Assembly: GCA_947168515.1 (NCBI GenBank)
Contig: CAMVMF010000006.1
Coordinates: 27,966-91,965, forward strand
Direction of reading: 5' to 3'
Length of the DNA: 64,000 nt
Source: an uncultured Bacteroidales bacterium
GTDB lineage: Bacteria; Bacteroidota; Bacteroidia; Bacteroidales; P3
Under the pieces are notes generated by a model. It had not been told where the DNA came from and searched no databases. It worked only from the letters and a program-made list of their open reading frames with translations. Position numbers and translations under genes: made by a program. Below are positions 11,013 through 18,283 of this stretch, piece by piece. Each line of letters begins with the position of its first letter. The first letter of the stretch is position 1.

Positions 11013-11759
11013 ATGAAAAAATACGGCCTCATAGGAAAGAAACTCGGCCATTCTTGGTCGAAGAAATGGTTTGAAGACATGTTTTTACGCGAAGGCATCA
11101 GCGATGCAGGATACCAGCTATATGAGATGCCCTCTTTAGAGCACCTTCTGCAATGGGTGTCGCAGGAGGGCATCTACGGCTTTAATGTCACCATTCCCTA
11201 CAAAGAAGAAATCATCCCCCTGCTGGACCATTTGGACGCTGAGGCCGAAGGAGTGGGTGCCGTGAATTGTGTGGCAGTCGATGGTGGCAGACTAATCGGC
11301 CACAACACCGATGCCCCTGCCTTTGCCCAAACACTACAACCTCTCCTCCATCCTTGGCATACGCGGGCTCTCATCCTTGGTACCGGCGGCGGGGCCAAGG
11401 CCGTAGCCTTCGCACTCAAGCAACTCGGCATCGATTACACCTTTGTCTCCCGCACTTCCCAAAAGCACCCCAACGCCATCAGTTACGCCGAAGCATCAGT
11501 TCAGGCCGCTAGCACCTTCCTCATTATCAACTGCACCCCGGCAGGAATGTTCCCCAACAACGACACTTCACCTTGGCCCACCACCCCTCCCACCCTCAGC
11601 CATAGGCACCTCTGCTACGACCTTGTATACAACCCGCCCCAAACCCATTTCCTTCAACAGGCCCAACAAAGCGGAGCCGCTACCGCCAACGGCCTCGCCA
11701 TGCTGCAGCAGCAAGCCCAACTCAGTTGGCAGATATGGCTAGGCAGCTTGAATCCATAA
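11013..11759 (+). CDS. aroE: Shikimate dehydrogenase
   Basis: From the ATG at 11013 the protein is 248 residues beginning MKKYGLIGKKLGHSWS; the longer frame adds 25 residues lying across the promoter. Shikimate-binding Ser-x-Ser (GHSWSKKWF), the catalytic Lys in NVTIPYKEE, Asp in NTDAPAF and the NADP-binding GTGGGAKA loop are all in place. AroE reduces 3-dehydroshikimate to shikimate in aromatic amino-acid synthesis. It is a single gene, oriented away from the EEP operon. Confidence 0.93.
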   Translation: MKKYGLIGKKLGHSWSKKWFEDMFLREGISDAGYQLYEMPSLEHLLQWVSQEGIYGFNVTIPYKEEIIPLLDHLDAEAEGVGAVNCVAVDGGRLIGHNTDAPAFAQTLQPLLHPWHTRALILGTGGGAKAVAFALKQLGIDYTFVSRTSQKHPNAISYAEASVQAASTFLIINCTPAGMFPNNDTSPWPTTPPTLSHRHLCYDLVYNPPQTHFLQQAQQSGAATANGLAMLQQQAQLSWQIWLGSLNP

Positions 11760-11939
11760 GCCCAATAATACGCCCGTATCCATCTGGCCACCAGCCAGTA
11801 ACTTACCTTACACGTGCGCCCATTCACCAAGCAGTCCGGATGGGGGTGATGCCGTTGCAGAGTGCAGGCGAATCTACAGCGAAACCTAATTGTCCGCAGT
11901 ACACCTCTTTCATGATTACAATATATTAAAAATATTTTG

Positions 11940-11947
11940 TATCTTTG
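11940..11947 (+). promoter_or_regulatory. -7 element of the acyltransferase gene
   Basis: TATCTTTG lies 9 bases before the ATG at 11957, again implying a very short leader. Confidence 0.5.
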
Positions 11948-11956
11948 CACCTTGAT

Positions 11957-13042
11957 ATGGAAGATTACAGCAGATACTATCCTTATGAAGGTCAGGAGTT
12001 TAAAGACTCACTACGGCAATTGGTGGAGAGCCAATATTACCTGCCGTTGGTCTCTAAGCTGTTTCCCGACCAGGCTCCTGAGGATGTAAAGCAAAAGATT
12101 TTGGAACTGACCGATGTCGACCAGTTCCAAGCTTTTGTTATGTTCCGTGCCTGCCTCTATATCATCCACAACACCATGGCCGAATTCACCTACAGCGGTT
12201 TCGATAATATCGGCCACAAACCTTGTCTCTTCATCTCCAACCACCGCGACATCACCGTCGATGCCATCATGACGGAGTATATCCTCATTGCCAACCATCG
12301 CAAGTCATCTCATGTGGTCATCGGCTCCAACCTCTATGAGGCCCCACTTATGGGTCTGTTGGCACGTCTCAACAAGATGTATGCCATCTCGCGTGGCGGC
12401 AACCGCATGGAGTTCTACAACAGCCTCATGACCATGTCGCGCTACCTGCGCCATCTGGTCACCGAACGACAGGAAAGCGTATGGATTGCACAACGCAACG
12501 GCCGCACCAAAGACGGCCTCGACCGCACCAACCCCACCCTCATCAAGATGATTGCCGCCAGCGGCAACCGCAGCAACCCGTCCCAAGCACTGGACGACAT
12601 GAATATCGTACCCATCAGCATCTCCTATGAGTGGGAGCCTTGTGGGCTGCTCAAAGCCCGCGAGGTGAGCCTGAGACAGCAAGGCCCCTACACCAAAGTC
12701 CCTGGAGAAGACACCCAAAGCATCCTCTCCGGCATCTCCGACTTCAAAGGACGCGTTCACCTCTCTTTCTGCCAGCCCCTGCAGATGAGGGAACTGGAGG
12801 ACTGCCATGGCAACTTCGACGACATCGCCCATCTTATCGACCAGCGCATCAAAGAGAACTACCGCCTTTGGCCCAACAACTACATCGCCCACGAGCTGCT
12901 CACCGGACAAAACACTGCCGACCACTATAGCGCGCAAGAGAAACAGCAGTTCCTCCAGTATCTCGACCAAGCCTGCCAGCAATACCCCATCCCCGGCTTC
13001 CGCGACAACCTCATCGGCATCTACGGCGGTGCCGTCCATTAG
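11957..13042 (+). CDS. PlsC/PlsB-like acyltransferase
   Basis: 361 residues from the ATG at 11957 (an upstream TTG would overlap the -7 element). The acyltransferase active-site region is SNHRDITVDA, a form of the His-Asp motif with spacing typical of this Bacteroidota subfamily rather than strict HX4D. Further family blocks are SRGGNRMEFYNSL, QRNGRTKDG and VPISISYEWEP. It likely transfers an acyl chain to glycerol-3-phosphate, lysophosphatidate or a similar lipid at the inner membrane. prfA lies 105 bases downstream on the same strand, with no hairpin between. Confidence 0.75.
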   Translation: MEDYSRYYPYEGQEFKDSLRQLVESQYYLPLVSKLFPDQAPEDVKQKILELTDVDQFQAFVMFRACLYIIHNTMAEFTYSGFDNIGHKPCLFISNHRDITVDAIMTEYILIANHRKSSHVVIGSNLYEAPLMGLLARLNKMYAISRGGNRMEFYNSLMTMSRYLRHLVTERQESVWIAQRNGRTKDGLDRTNPTLIKMIAASGNRSNPSQALDDMNIVPISISYEWEPCGLLKAREVSLRQQGPYTKVPGEDTQSILSGISDFKGRVHLSFCQPLQMRELEDCHGNFDDIAHLIDQRIKENYRLWPNNYIAHELLTGQNTADHYSAQEKQQFLQYLDQACQQYPIPGFRDNLIGIYGGAVH

Positions 13043-13147
13043 CTCGTAAGAGCTATCTCTTCCCGTATTATCTCCACCTTATTATAATTCATATCATCCA
13101 GTCTGACCCTTGCGGTTCAGATATTCCAAATGTAATTTATAGAAACA

Positions 13148-14218
13148 ATGTTAGATAAATTAGAAGCCATTTACACGCGTTATCAAGAGATTGAGGCTCA
13201 GATGAACGACCCTCAAATCACCTCCGACATGAAACGCTATGTCAAACTCAGCAAGGACTATAAGGACCTTCAACCCGTCGTGAAGGCCTATCATGATTAC
13301 AAATCTCTTCTCGACACCATCGCCGAATGCAAAGAGCTGCTCTCTACCGAAAAAGACGAGGAACTCCGCGAGATGGCCAAAATGGAACTGACCGAGAGCA
13401 CCGAGAAGAAAGACAAGATGGAGGAGGATATCCGCATCATGCTCATCCCCGAAGACCCCACCGATAGCAAGAACGCCGTGGTGGAAATCCGCGGCGGCAC
13501 GGGCGGCGACGAGGCCTGCATCTTTGCTGGCGACCTTTTCCGCATGTACAGCCGCTACTGCGAGAAAAAACATTGGAAAATAGACATCGTTGACTTCAAC
13601 GAAGGCACCGCGGGCGGATACAAGGACATCACCTTCAACGTCACCGGCGAAAAAGTGTACGGCATGCTCAAGTATGAGAGCGGCGTCCACCGCGTACAGC
13701 GTGTCCCCGCCACCGAGACACAGGGCCGCGTGCACACCTCCGCAGCTGGCGTGGTGGTACTGCCCGAAGCCGAAGAGATAGACGTAGAACTGAACATGGC
13801 AGACATAAAGAAGGAAACTTTCTGCGCCTCCGGTCCTGGCGGCCAGTGTGTCAACACCACCTACTCCGCCGTGCGTCTCACCCATATTCCCACAGGCATC
13901 GTGGTCTCTATGCAGGACCAGAAATCGCAGATCAAGAATATGGAGAAAGCACTGACCATCCTGCGTACCCGCCTCTACGAGCGCGAGTACAATAAATATA
14001 TGGAGGAGCTTTCCAGCAAACGCAAGACCATGGTGGCCACGGGCGACCGCAGCGAGAAAGTGCGCACCTACAACTACCCCCAAAGCCGTGTCACCGACCA
14101 CCGCATCGGCTACACCATGTACAACCTGCCTGCCTTTATGGACGGCGACATCGAAGACCTGATTGATGCCCTCCAGCTGGCTGAAAACGCCGAAAAGCTC
14201 AAGGAAAGCGTCGGCTGA
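13148..14218 (+). CDS. prfA: Peptide chain release factor 1
   Basis: 356 residues, normal for RF1. The codon-recognition PxT tripeptide appears as PAT in RVQRVPATETQGR, assigning it to RF1 (UAA/UAG). The catalytic GGQ is in SGPGGQCVNTT; the residue after GGQ is Cys, which varies in the family. RF1 hydrolyses peptidyl-tRNA at stop codons. The DUF1848 gene follows after 9 bases, suggesting cotranscription. Confidence 0.95.
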   Translation: MLDKLEAIYTRYQEIEAQMNDPQITSDMKRYVKLSKDYKDLQPVVKAYHDYKSLLDTIAECKELLSTEKDEELREMAKMELTESTEKKDKMEEDIRIMLIPEDPTDSKNAVVEIRGGTGGDEACIFAGDLFRMYSRYCEKKHWKIDIVDFNEGTAGGYKDITFNVTGEKVYGMLKYESGVHRVQRVPATETQGRVHTSAAGVVVLPEAEEIDVELNMADIKKETFCASGPGGQCVNTTYSAVRLTHIPTGIVVSMQDQKSQIKNMEKALTILRTRLYEREYNKYMEELSSKRKTMVATGDRSEKVRTYNYPQSRVTDHRIGYTMYNLPAFMDGDIEDLIDALQLAENAEKLKESVG

Positions 14219-14227
14219 TTTTCCCTC

Positions 14228-15187
14228 ATGATTATCAACACCGGCGGGCGTACCGACACGGTTCAGTACTATAGCGATTGGCTGCTCAACCGTTTCAGCC
14301 AAGGCTACGTGCTATCTCGCAACCCGTTGTTCCCTTCCACGATAAACCGCTACGAATTGGACCCCGAGGTAGTGGACTGCGTGGTGTTCTGCTCGAAGAA
14401 TTACCGTCCCATCCTGCCACGGCTGCACGAGATAACGGAGCGGTTCAACACCTATTTCCACTACACCATCACCGCCTACGGCACCGACATGGAGCCTCGG
14501 GTACCGCCCATAGACGAGAGTATGGACACCCTCGTAGAACTGAGCCAGCTGGTGGGCAAGCGGCGGATTGCCTGGCGGTACGACCCAGTGCTGCTTTCGG
14601 ACAAATACTCGGTGGAGCTGCATTGCGAGACTTTTGCCCGCATGGCAAAACGGTTGGCACCATACGTCGACCGTTGCATATTCAGTTTTGTGCAGCTGTA
14701 CAAGAAATTGGAGTACAACATGCCAGAGTTGAAACCTGTGGGAGATTCCGAACGAATGAAATTGGCGCATAGTTTCGGCCAGACGGCACAGGCCTGTGGG
14801 ATGACACTGCAGACTTGTGCCACGGCGGAGGACTATTCGCTGTTCGGCATTCAGAACTCGGGCTGCATGACCCTCGACATTTTAGGACGCGCCAACGGCA
14901 TCCAGTTCAGGCCGAGGAAGCATCCCGGCATGAGGCCCAAATGCCATTGCATCGATGCCCGCGACATCGGTGCCTACAACACCTGCCCCAACGGCTGCCG
15001 TTACTGCTATGCCAACCGCGACCCTCAACAGGCCGAACGCAATTACCACCTGCACGACCCCAACTCCCCTCTCCTACTCGGCCACCTCCAACCCTCCGAC
15101 ACCATCCTCCCCAGCCCACAAAAGAGCTGGCTCTCACCCCCACCGCAACCCACACTGTTTGATTTCCCTGATATGACAAAACAATAA
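14228..15187 (+). CDS. DUF1848 protein with C-terminal radical-SAM-like Cys cluster
   Basis: 319 residues matching the DUF1848 family throughout (SRNPLFPSTINRYELDP; YGTDMEPRVPP; WRYDPVLLS). Near the C-terminus are CHCIDARDIGAYNTCPNGC and then RYCYAN, which includes C-x3-C-x2-C, the spacing of a radical-SAM [4Fe-4S] site, plus extra Cys. The cluster is unusual in lying at the C-terminal end. The last 50 or so residues are Pro/Ser-rich. No reaction is established. It starts 9 bases after prfA and is followed by a hairpin terminator. Confidence 0.8.
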   Translation: MIINTGGRTDTVQYYSDWLLNRFSQGYVLSRNPLFPSTINRYELDPEVVDCVVFCSKNYRPILPRLHEITERFNTYFHYTITAYGTDMEPRVPPIDESMDTLVELSQLVGKRRIAWRYDPVLLSDKYSVELHCETFARMAKRLAPYVDRCIFSFVQLYKKLEYNMPELKPVGDSERMKLAHSFGQTAQACGMTLQTCATAEDYSLFGIQNSGCMTLDILGRANGIQFRPRKHPGMRPKCHCIDARDIGAYNTCPNGCRYCYANRDPQQAERNYHLHDPNSPLLLGHLQPSDTILPSPQKSWLSPPPQPTLFDFPDMTKQ

Positions 15188-15191
15188 TAAA

Positions 15192-15224
15192 CCAGAGCCA
15201 CCCAAATGGGGGCTCCGGCTTTTT
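15192..15224. terminator. Terminator between convergent DUF1848 and MerR genes
   Basis: AGAGCC and GGCTC arms flank a short loop, followed by a run of Ts on the plus strand. It lies between two genes that point at each other and may serve both. Confidence 0.65.
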
Positions 15225-15239
15225 GATTGAGGGCACCGA

Positions 15240-16442
15240 CTACTTTTGTAGGGTAGCCCAGATGCGGCTGCCTTGGCGATAGACGGTGAATATCTTTGTG
15301 CCTGCAAGGATGGGTATGCGAACTTGTGCGCTCTGCTCGGGGAAGAGGCGGAAGAGTTGGACGCTGTCATGCCGCTCGGCTACAACTGCAGCTATGTAGT
15401 AGTCCTTGGTCATGGGATGGCCATACTCAAGGAGGTACTCGCCGTCCGTTTCAGTGACCGAGGGCTGGTCAGCCGGTTCGCTTGGCTTTACGGGGATGGG
15501 GTCGAGTATCTTGCCACAGCACTCCATTCTTCCTTTGCCATACGTGATGGCCACATTGCCACAATCGGGACAGCAGAATAGACTGAGGCGATTTGTCATT
15601 GGGACTTTGAGAGGTGCTACTTTCTCTGCCGGAACCTGAATGATCGTGAGCCACTTCTGAGGGTCTGTCTGGTTCCACACGCCATCCACATAACAGGCAC
15701 GCGGTGCTCCCACCATCCGATAGCCCTCTTTCTCCATGTAGGCGAAAAGGTCGATATAGCTTTGGTAGAGCTGATCGTAAGGACCGTAGACCTTCATGCA
15801 GACGGCCAAAGGTATCTCTGGATTGTGGCGGAAATGGATGATTTCGCTGTCCTCTTTGGCCTCAAGAACCTGCTCGCAGTACTCGAAGTCGATGTCGTGG
15901 TCCTTGTATTCTTGGTCGTGCTCAAAGGTGTAGCAATAGCCCGGCTCGGGACATTTGCAACCAAGACGCGCCATTTCTGGTCCTATGACATTGCGACAGA
16001 GGTCGCCAATGGCATTATAGCTGGGAATGATGCCGCGGTAGTAGGCCACGGTCATGGCTGGGATGCTTTGAATTGATATTTTTTCCATGATTTGGTACTT
16101 TTGCTGTGAGCTTATCAAAGCCTGCAGTCGGTCGCGACGGAGGAGCATCTGATGGAGGCTCGCCTCAGTCTGGAGGATTTTGGCCTCCAAGAGTCGGAGG
16201 GAGGGCTCTTGCGAATTGCTGTCCATAAGGCCGCCTATTTCTTCTAACGAAAAGCCCAACTCTTTGAAACGGCGTATCGTATTCATCGTCTGCAACTGGC
16301 TGACATGATAGTAGCGATAGCCTGTCCACGGGTCCACCTTACTTGGCGTTATCAAACCCAGTTTCTCGTAATAGTGGAGCGTTTTGACCGTCACACCACA
16401 GAGCTTTGAGAACTCACCGATCTGTAAATTAGTTACTTCCAT
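15240..16442 (-). CDS. MerR-family regulator fused to GyrI-like and desulfoferrodoxin-like domains
   Basis: 400 residues. Residues 5-75 are a MerR winged helix (IGEFSKLCGVTVKTLHYYEK, GYRYY), then a dimerisation helix. Residues 120-275 are a GyrI-like ligand-binding domain, as in BmrR-type multidrug sensors. The C-terminus resembles desulfoferrodoxin: a rubredoxin-type metal site CCPDCGN (290-296) with CCG (308-310), then a region starting GHPMTKDYYIA (341-351) that recalls the superoxide-reductase domain. The usual iron ligands there are mostly missing: the second His position is Tyr and the C-N-x-H block is replaced by RQGSRIW. It may sense redox state or a drug. It is monocistronic, with its own -7 element. 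Confidence 0.8.
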   Translation of the reverse strand: MEVTNLQIGEFSKLCGVTVKTLHYYEKLGLITPSKVDPWTGYRYYHVSQLQTMNTIRRFKELGFSLEEIGGLMDSNSQEPSLRLLEAKILQTEASLHQMLLRRDRLQALISSQQKYQIMEKISIQSIPAMTVAYYRGIIPSYNAIGDLCRNVIGPEMARLGCKCPEPGYCYTFEHDQEYKDHDIDFEYCEQVLEAKEDSEIIHFRHNPEIPLAVCMKVYGPYDQLYQSYIDLFAYMEKEGYRMVGAPRACYVDGVWNQTDPQKWLTIIQVPAEKVAPLKVPMTNRLSLFCCPDCGNVAITYGKGRMECCGKILDPIPVKPSEPADQPSVTETDGEYLLEYGHPMTKDYYIAAVVAERHDSVQLFRLFPEQSAQVRIPILAGTKIFTVYRQGSRIWATLQK

Positions 16443-16468
16443 GATTCATTGCGCAATTAAATCATTTG

Positions 16469-16476
16469 CAAATATA
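16469..16476 (-). promoter_or_regulatory. -7 element of the MerR-type gene
   Basis: The reverse strand reads TATATTTG, 26 bases before the start codon. Confidence 0.45.
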
Positions 16477-16842
16477 CAACCCTCCCTAAGGTATGAGTCA
16501 AAAGGTTTAACAAAGTTTAACGTCCATGGAGGCAGGGAGGTCTGTCTGGGAAAAGTAGACTTATTGGTTATAAGCCTTAACTACATTGGAAATGATACCG
16601 TTGTTGGGTCTGTGGGTATACAGTTTTTAGCTGGCAGCCGAATAGATGCTGCAGAATTGCGGCGAGAATCTCCGAATTGAAGCAGACATACGCCTAACTT
16701 GGGGAGATATTGAACAAGGCGACTTGATTTAGCCTACATAAATAGCGCAGGTGTTGCAAATCCCTTCGCTCTCAAACGTGGTGTTAATACCTCATTATGA
16801 AACAACTGCGGATTTGGCGCGTTACTCAATGGCACCTATTAT
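16477..16842. other. Intergenic stretch without a recognisable gene
   Basis: About 370 bases between the MerR-type promoter and the STAS-like gene end. No open frame of convincing composition, RNA motif or long hairpin was seen. Confidence 0.5.
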
Positions 16843-17133
16843 TTATGACAGTGACAGATGGCGGCGACGGAGAGCGGTGAGGACACTTTCGGAGGCCAGG
16901 GGATTAAGTCCACGGAAAGTGGTATGAGCCTTCAACTCAGATAGGGGCATGGTGAGCAGCAGCTTGGCTATACATTCGTCGGCAAATGAATTGCTAACCA
17001 CATCCACGCCTGTGAAATCGAGCACCACGCGCTCGTCGCCAGCAAGCAGCGGCATCAACTTCTCGCGCACCTGTTGTCCCATTTGACGTGTGCCTAAATT
17101 CTCACCAAATTCTCTAAAACTGAATGTTACCAT
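16843..17133 (-). CDS. STAS-like protein (DUF4325 type)
   Basis: 96 residues. The core VVLDFTGVDVVSNSFADECIAKLL has the DUF4325/STAS-like pattern of strand, turn and helix, with SFADE at the position where anti-sigma antagonists carry the phosphorylated Ser. The rest (FRGLNPLASESVLTAL) fits the family. It is the third gene of a minus-strand group, 30 bases after the 153-residue gene. STAS-like proteins usually act as protein-protein switches, often on kinases or anti-sigma factors. No kinase partner is adjacent, so its role is open. Confidence 0.7.
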   Translation of the reverse strand: MVTFSFREFGENLGTRQMGQQVREKLMPLLAGDERVVLDFTGVDVVSNSFADECIAKLLLTMPLSELKAHTTFRGLNPLASESVLTALRRRHLSLS

Positions 17134-17163
17134 AATTCCTCCAATTCATTGTCGAGTCAGTGT

Positions 17164-17625
17164 TCATACAGATAGTATTCTCCTAAAGTTTCTTTTTACG
17201 GCAGGGGAAACAGACAGACATTTGATAATTGCGGTGTACTCGTCGGTTGTCAAGATGCCACACTCATCAATAACAGTTTCGTCTGTGATTTCTTGCAGCA
17301 AGAGTGTGTTCAGTTTGAATGCCTGTAATCGGTAGCCATAGACGTAAGTTTCTATCGGGAAGGAGAAACCGTTGTTACATATCACGACGTTCGGGTCAAA
17401 GTAGTAGCAGTTGAAATTGATGTCGGGGCGTTCTATGCAGCCGTGTTTTTTTTCTATCGTTGATGGCACAAAGTCTTTGGAAGTGGGCAATGAGGCAAGG
17501 AGACAGACATCATCCAAAACCTTCAGCACTAAAAAGTACTTAGGTTTTGGTTTGCCACCATCGGGGAAAATGTATGGGTCGAAATAGAGAATGGCTCCCT
17601 CTTGAAATCTACTGTCACGCTCCAT
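17164..17625 (-). CDS. Unknown 153-aa protein paired with Panacea protein; possible SH3-fold toxin
   Basis: Not recognised with certainty. Its N-terminal half (GAILYFDPYIF, DGGKPKPKYFLVLKV, CLLASLPTS) has the run of strands and the basic-aromatic KPKYF turn seen in PemK/MazF-type SH3-barrel toxins, but length and C-terminus differ. There is no signal peptide or membrane segment. The start overlaps the Panacea gene's stop by 11 bases, so the two are translationally coupled. That arrangement, antitoxin-type gene first and partner second, is the usual form of Panacea toxin-antitoxin pairs. I infer a toxin role; other roles remain possible. Confidence 0.6.
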   Translation of the reverse strand: MERDSRFQEGAILYFDPYIFPDGGKPKPKYFLVLKVLDDVCLLASLPTSKDFVPSTIEKKHGCIERPDINFNCYYFDPNVVICNNGFSFPIETYVYGYRLQAFKLNTLLLQEITDETVIDECGILTTDEYTAIIKCLSVSPAVKRNFRRILSV

Positions 17626-18190
17626 AGGCCCGCGTCATTTTGAGGAAATCCATCTGTTCGCGGTAGAACTCTTGACTGCATCCACTGAGGCACTCGCCGA
17701 GGTCAATCTGACAGTCGGAGTTATTGATAACCTTCTGCTCGAAGCCCTCCAACAGGTTATTGCGCTTGGCAGTGGCATACCACAGACCATCTTTGCGATG
17801 CGTCAATTCTACCAATTGTTTGGCGGTCTTATTGCCGTAACGACGGAGGATGTCATCCATAACGGTAATGTCGTTATCCGAAAACTCATCGTCAGAAAAA
17901 GAGGCAGCGGCCTTGATATAGGTTTTATCGTCCACCACCTCTTTCTCCACATAGCCGTCAAGGATGACAGGGGTCTCGGAGAGGTCAATGAAAATGTCCT
18001 TGACCACAGGACCTGCCTGCCACACCTCGAAAGGCAAACCGAGGAACGGTGTCTGGAAGCGTCTTACGCTGTACTCTTCCATCAGATAGAGCAACTTAAG
18101 CAGTTTGGTCTTACTCAACATCGGAACATGCTGCGCAATATACACAACTGCATTGCCTATCTTGTTCCTGTCGGCTTGGGTGAGTTTCAT
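17615..18190 (-). CDS. Panacea-domain (SocA/DUF4065-like) antitoxin candidate
   Basis: 191 residues. The Panacea/SocA signature is clear: IGNAVVYIAQH, LSKTKLLKLLYLMEEYSVRR, then LPFEVWQAGPVVKDIF. The C-terminal half carries GNKTAKQLVELTHRKDGLW, also usual for DUF4065. In characterised examples Panacea proteins neutralise unrelated toxins encoded next door, and SocA is a proteolytic adaptor for its toxin. It heads a three-gene minus-strand unit with the 153-residue protein and the STAS-like protein, 93 bases after the EF-G2 stop and just beyond a hairpin. Confidence 0.85.
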   Translation of the reverse strand: MKLTQADRNKIGNAVVYIAQHVPMLSKTKLLKLLYLMEEYSVRRFQTPFLGLPFEVWQAGPVVKDIFIDLSETPVILDGYVEKEVVDDKTYIKAAASFSDDEFSDNDITVMDDILRRYGNKTAKQLVELTHRKDGLWYATAKRNNLLEGFEQKVINNSDCQIDLGECLSGCSQEFYREQMDFLKMTRAYGA

Positions 18191-18205
18191 ATTCTTTATT
18201 ATTAG

Positions 18206-18237
18206 AAGCCAGAGGTTCCTCTCGAAACCTCTGGCTT
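18206..18237 (-). terminator. Hairpin after the EF-G2 gene
   Basis: A 12-bp perfect stem (AAGCCAGAGGTT with AACCTCTGGCTT) lies between the EF-G2 stop and the Panacea start. The following T-tract is interrupted. Confidence 0.55.
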
Positions 18238-18283
18238 GAGGTTGTATTGCGAAGCATTATTGCTCTCCGCGAGCACGCGGCGG

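Noticed and set aside
13160..14302. 380-codon minus frame over prfA
   Set aside because: Antisense shadow of a firmly identified gene.
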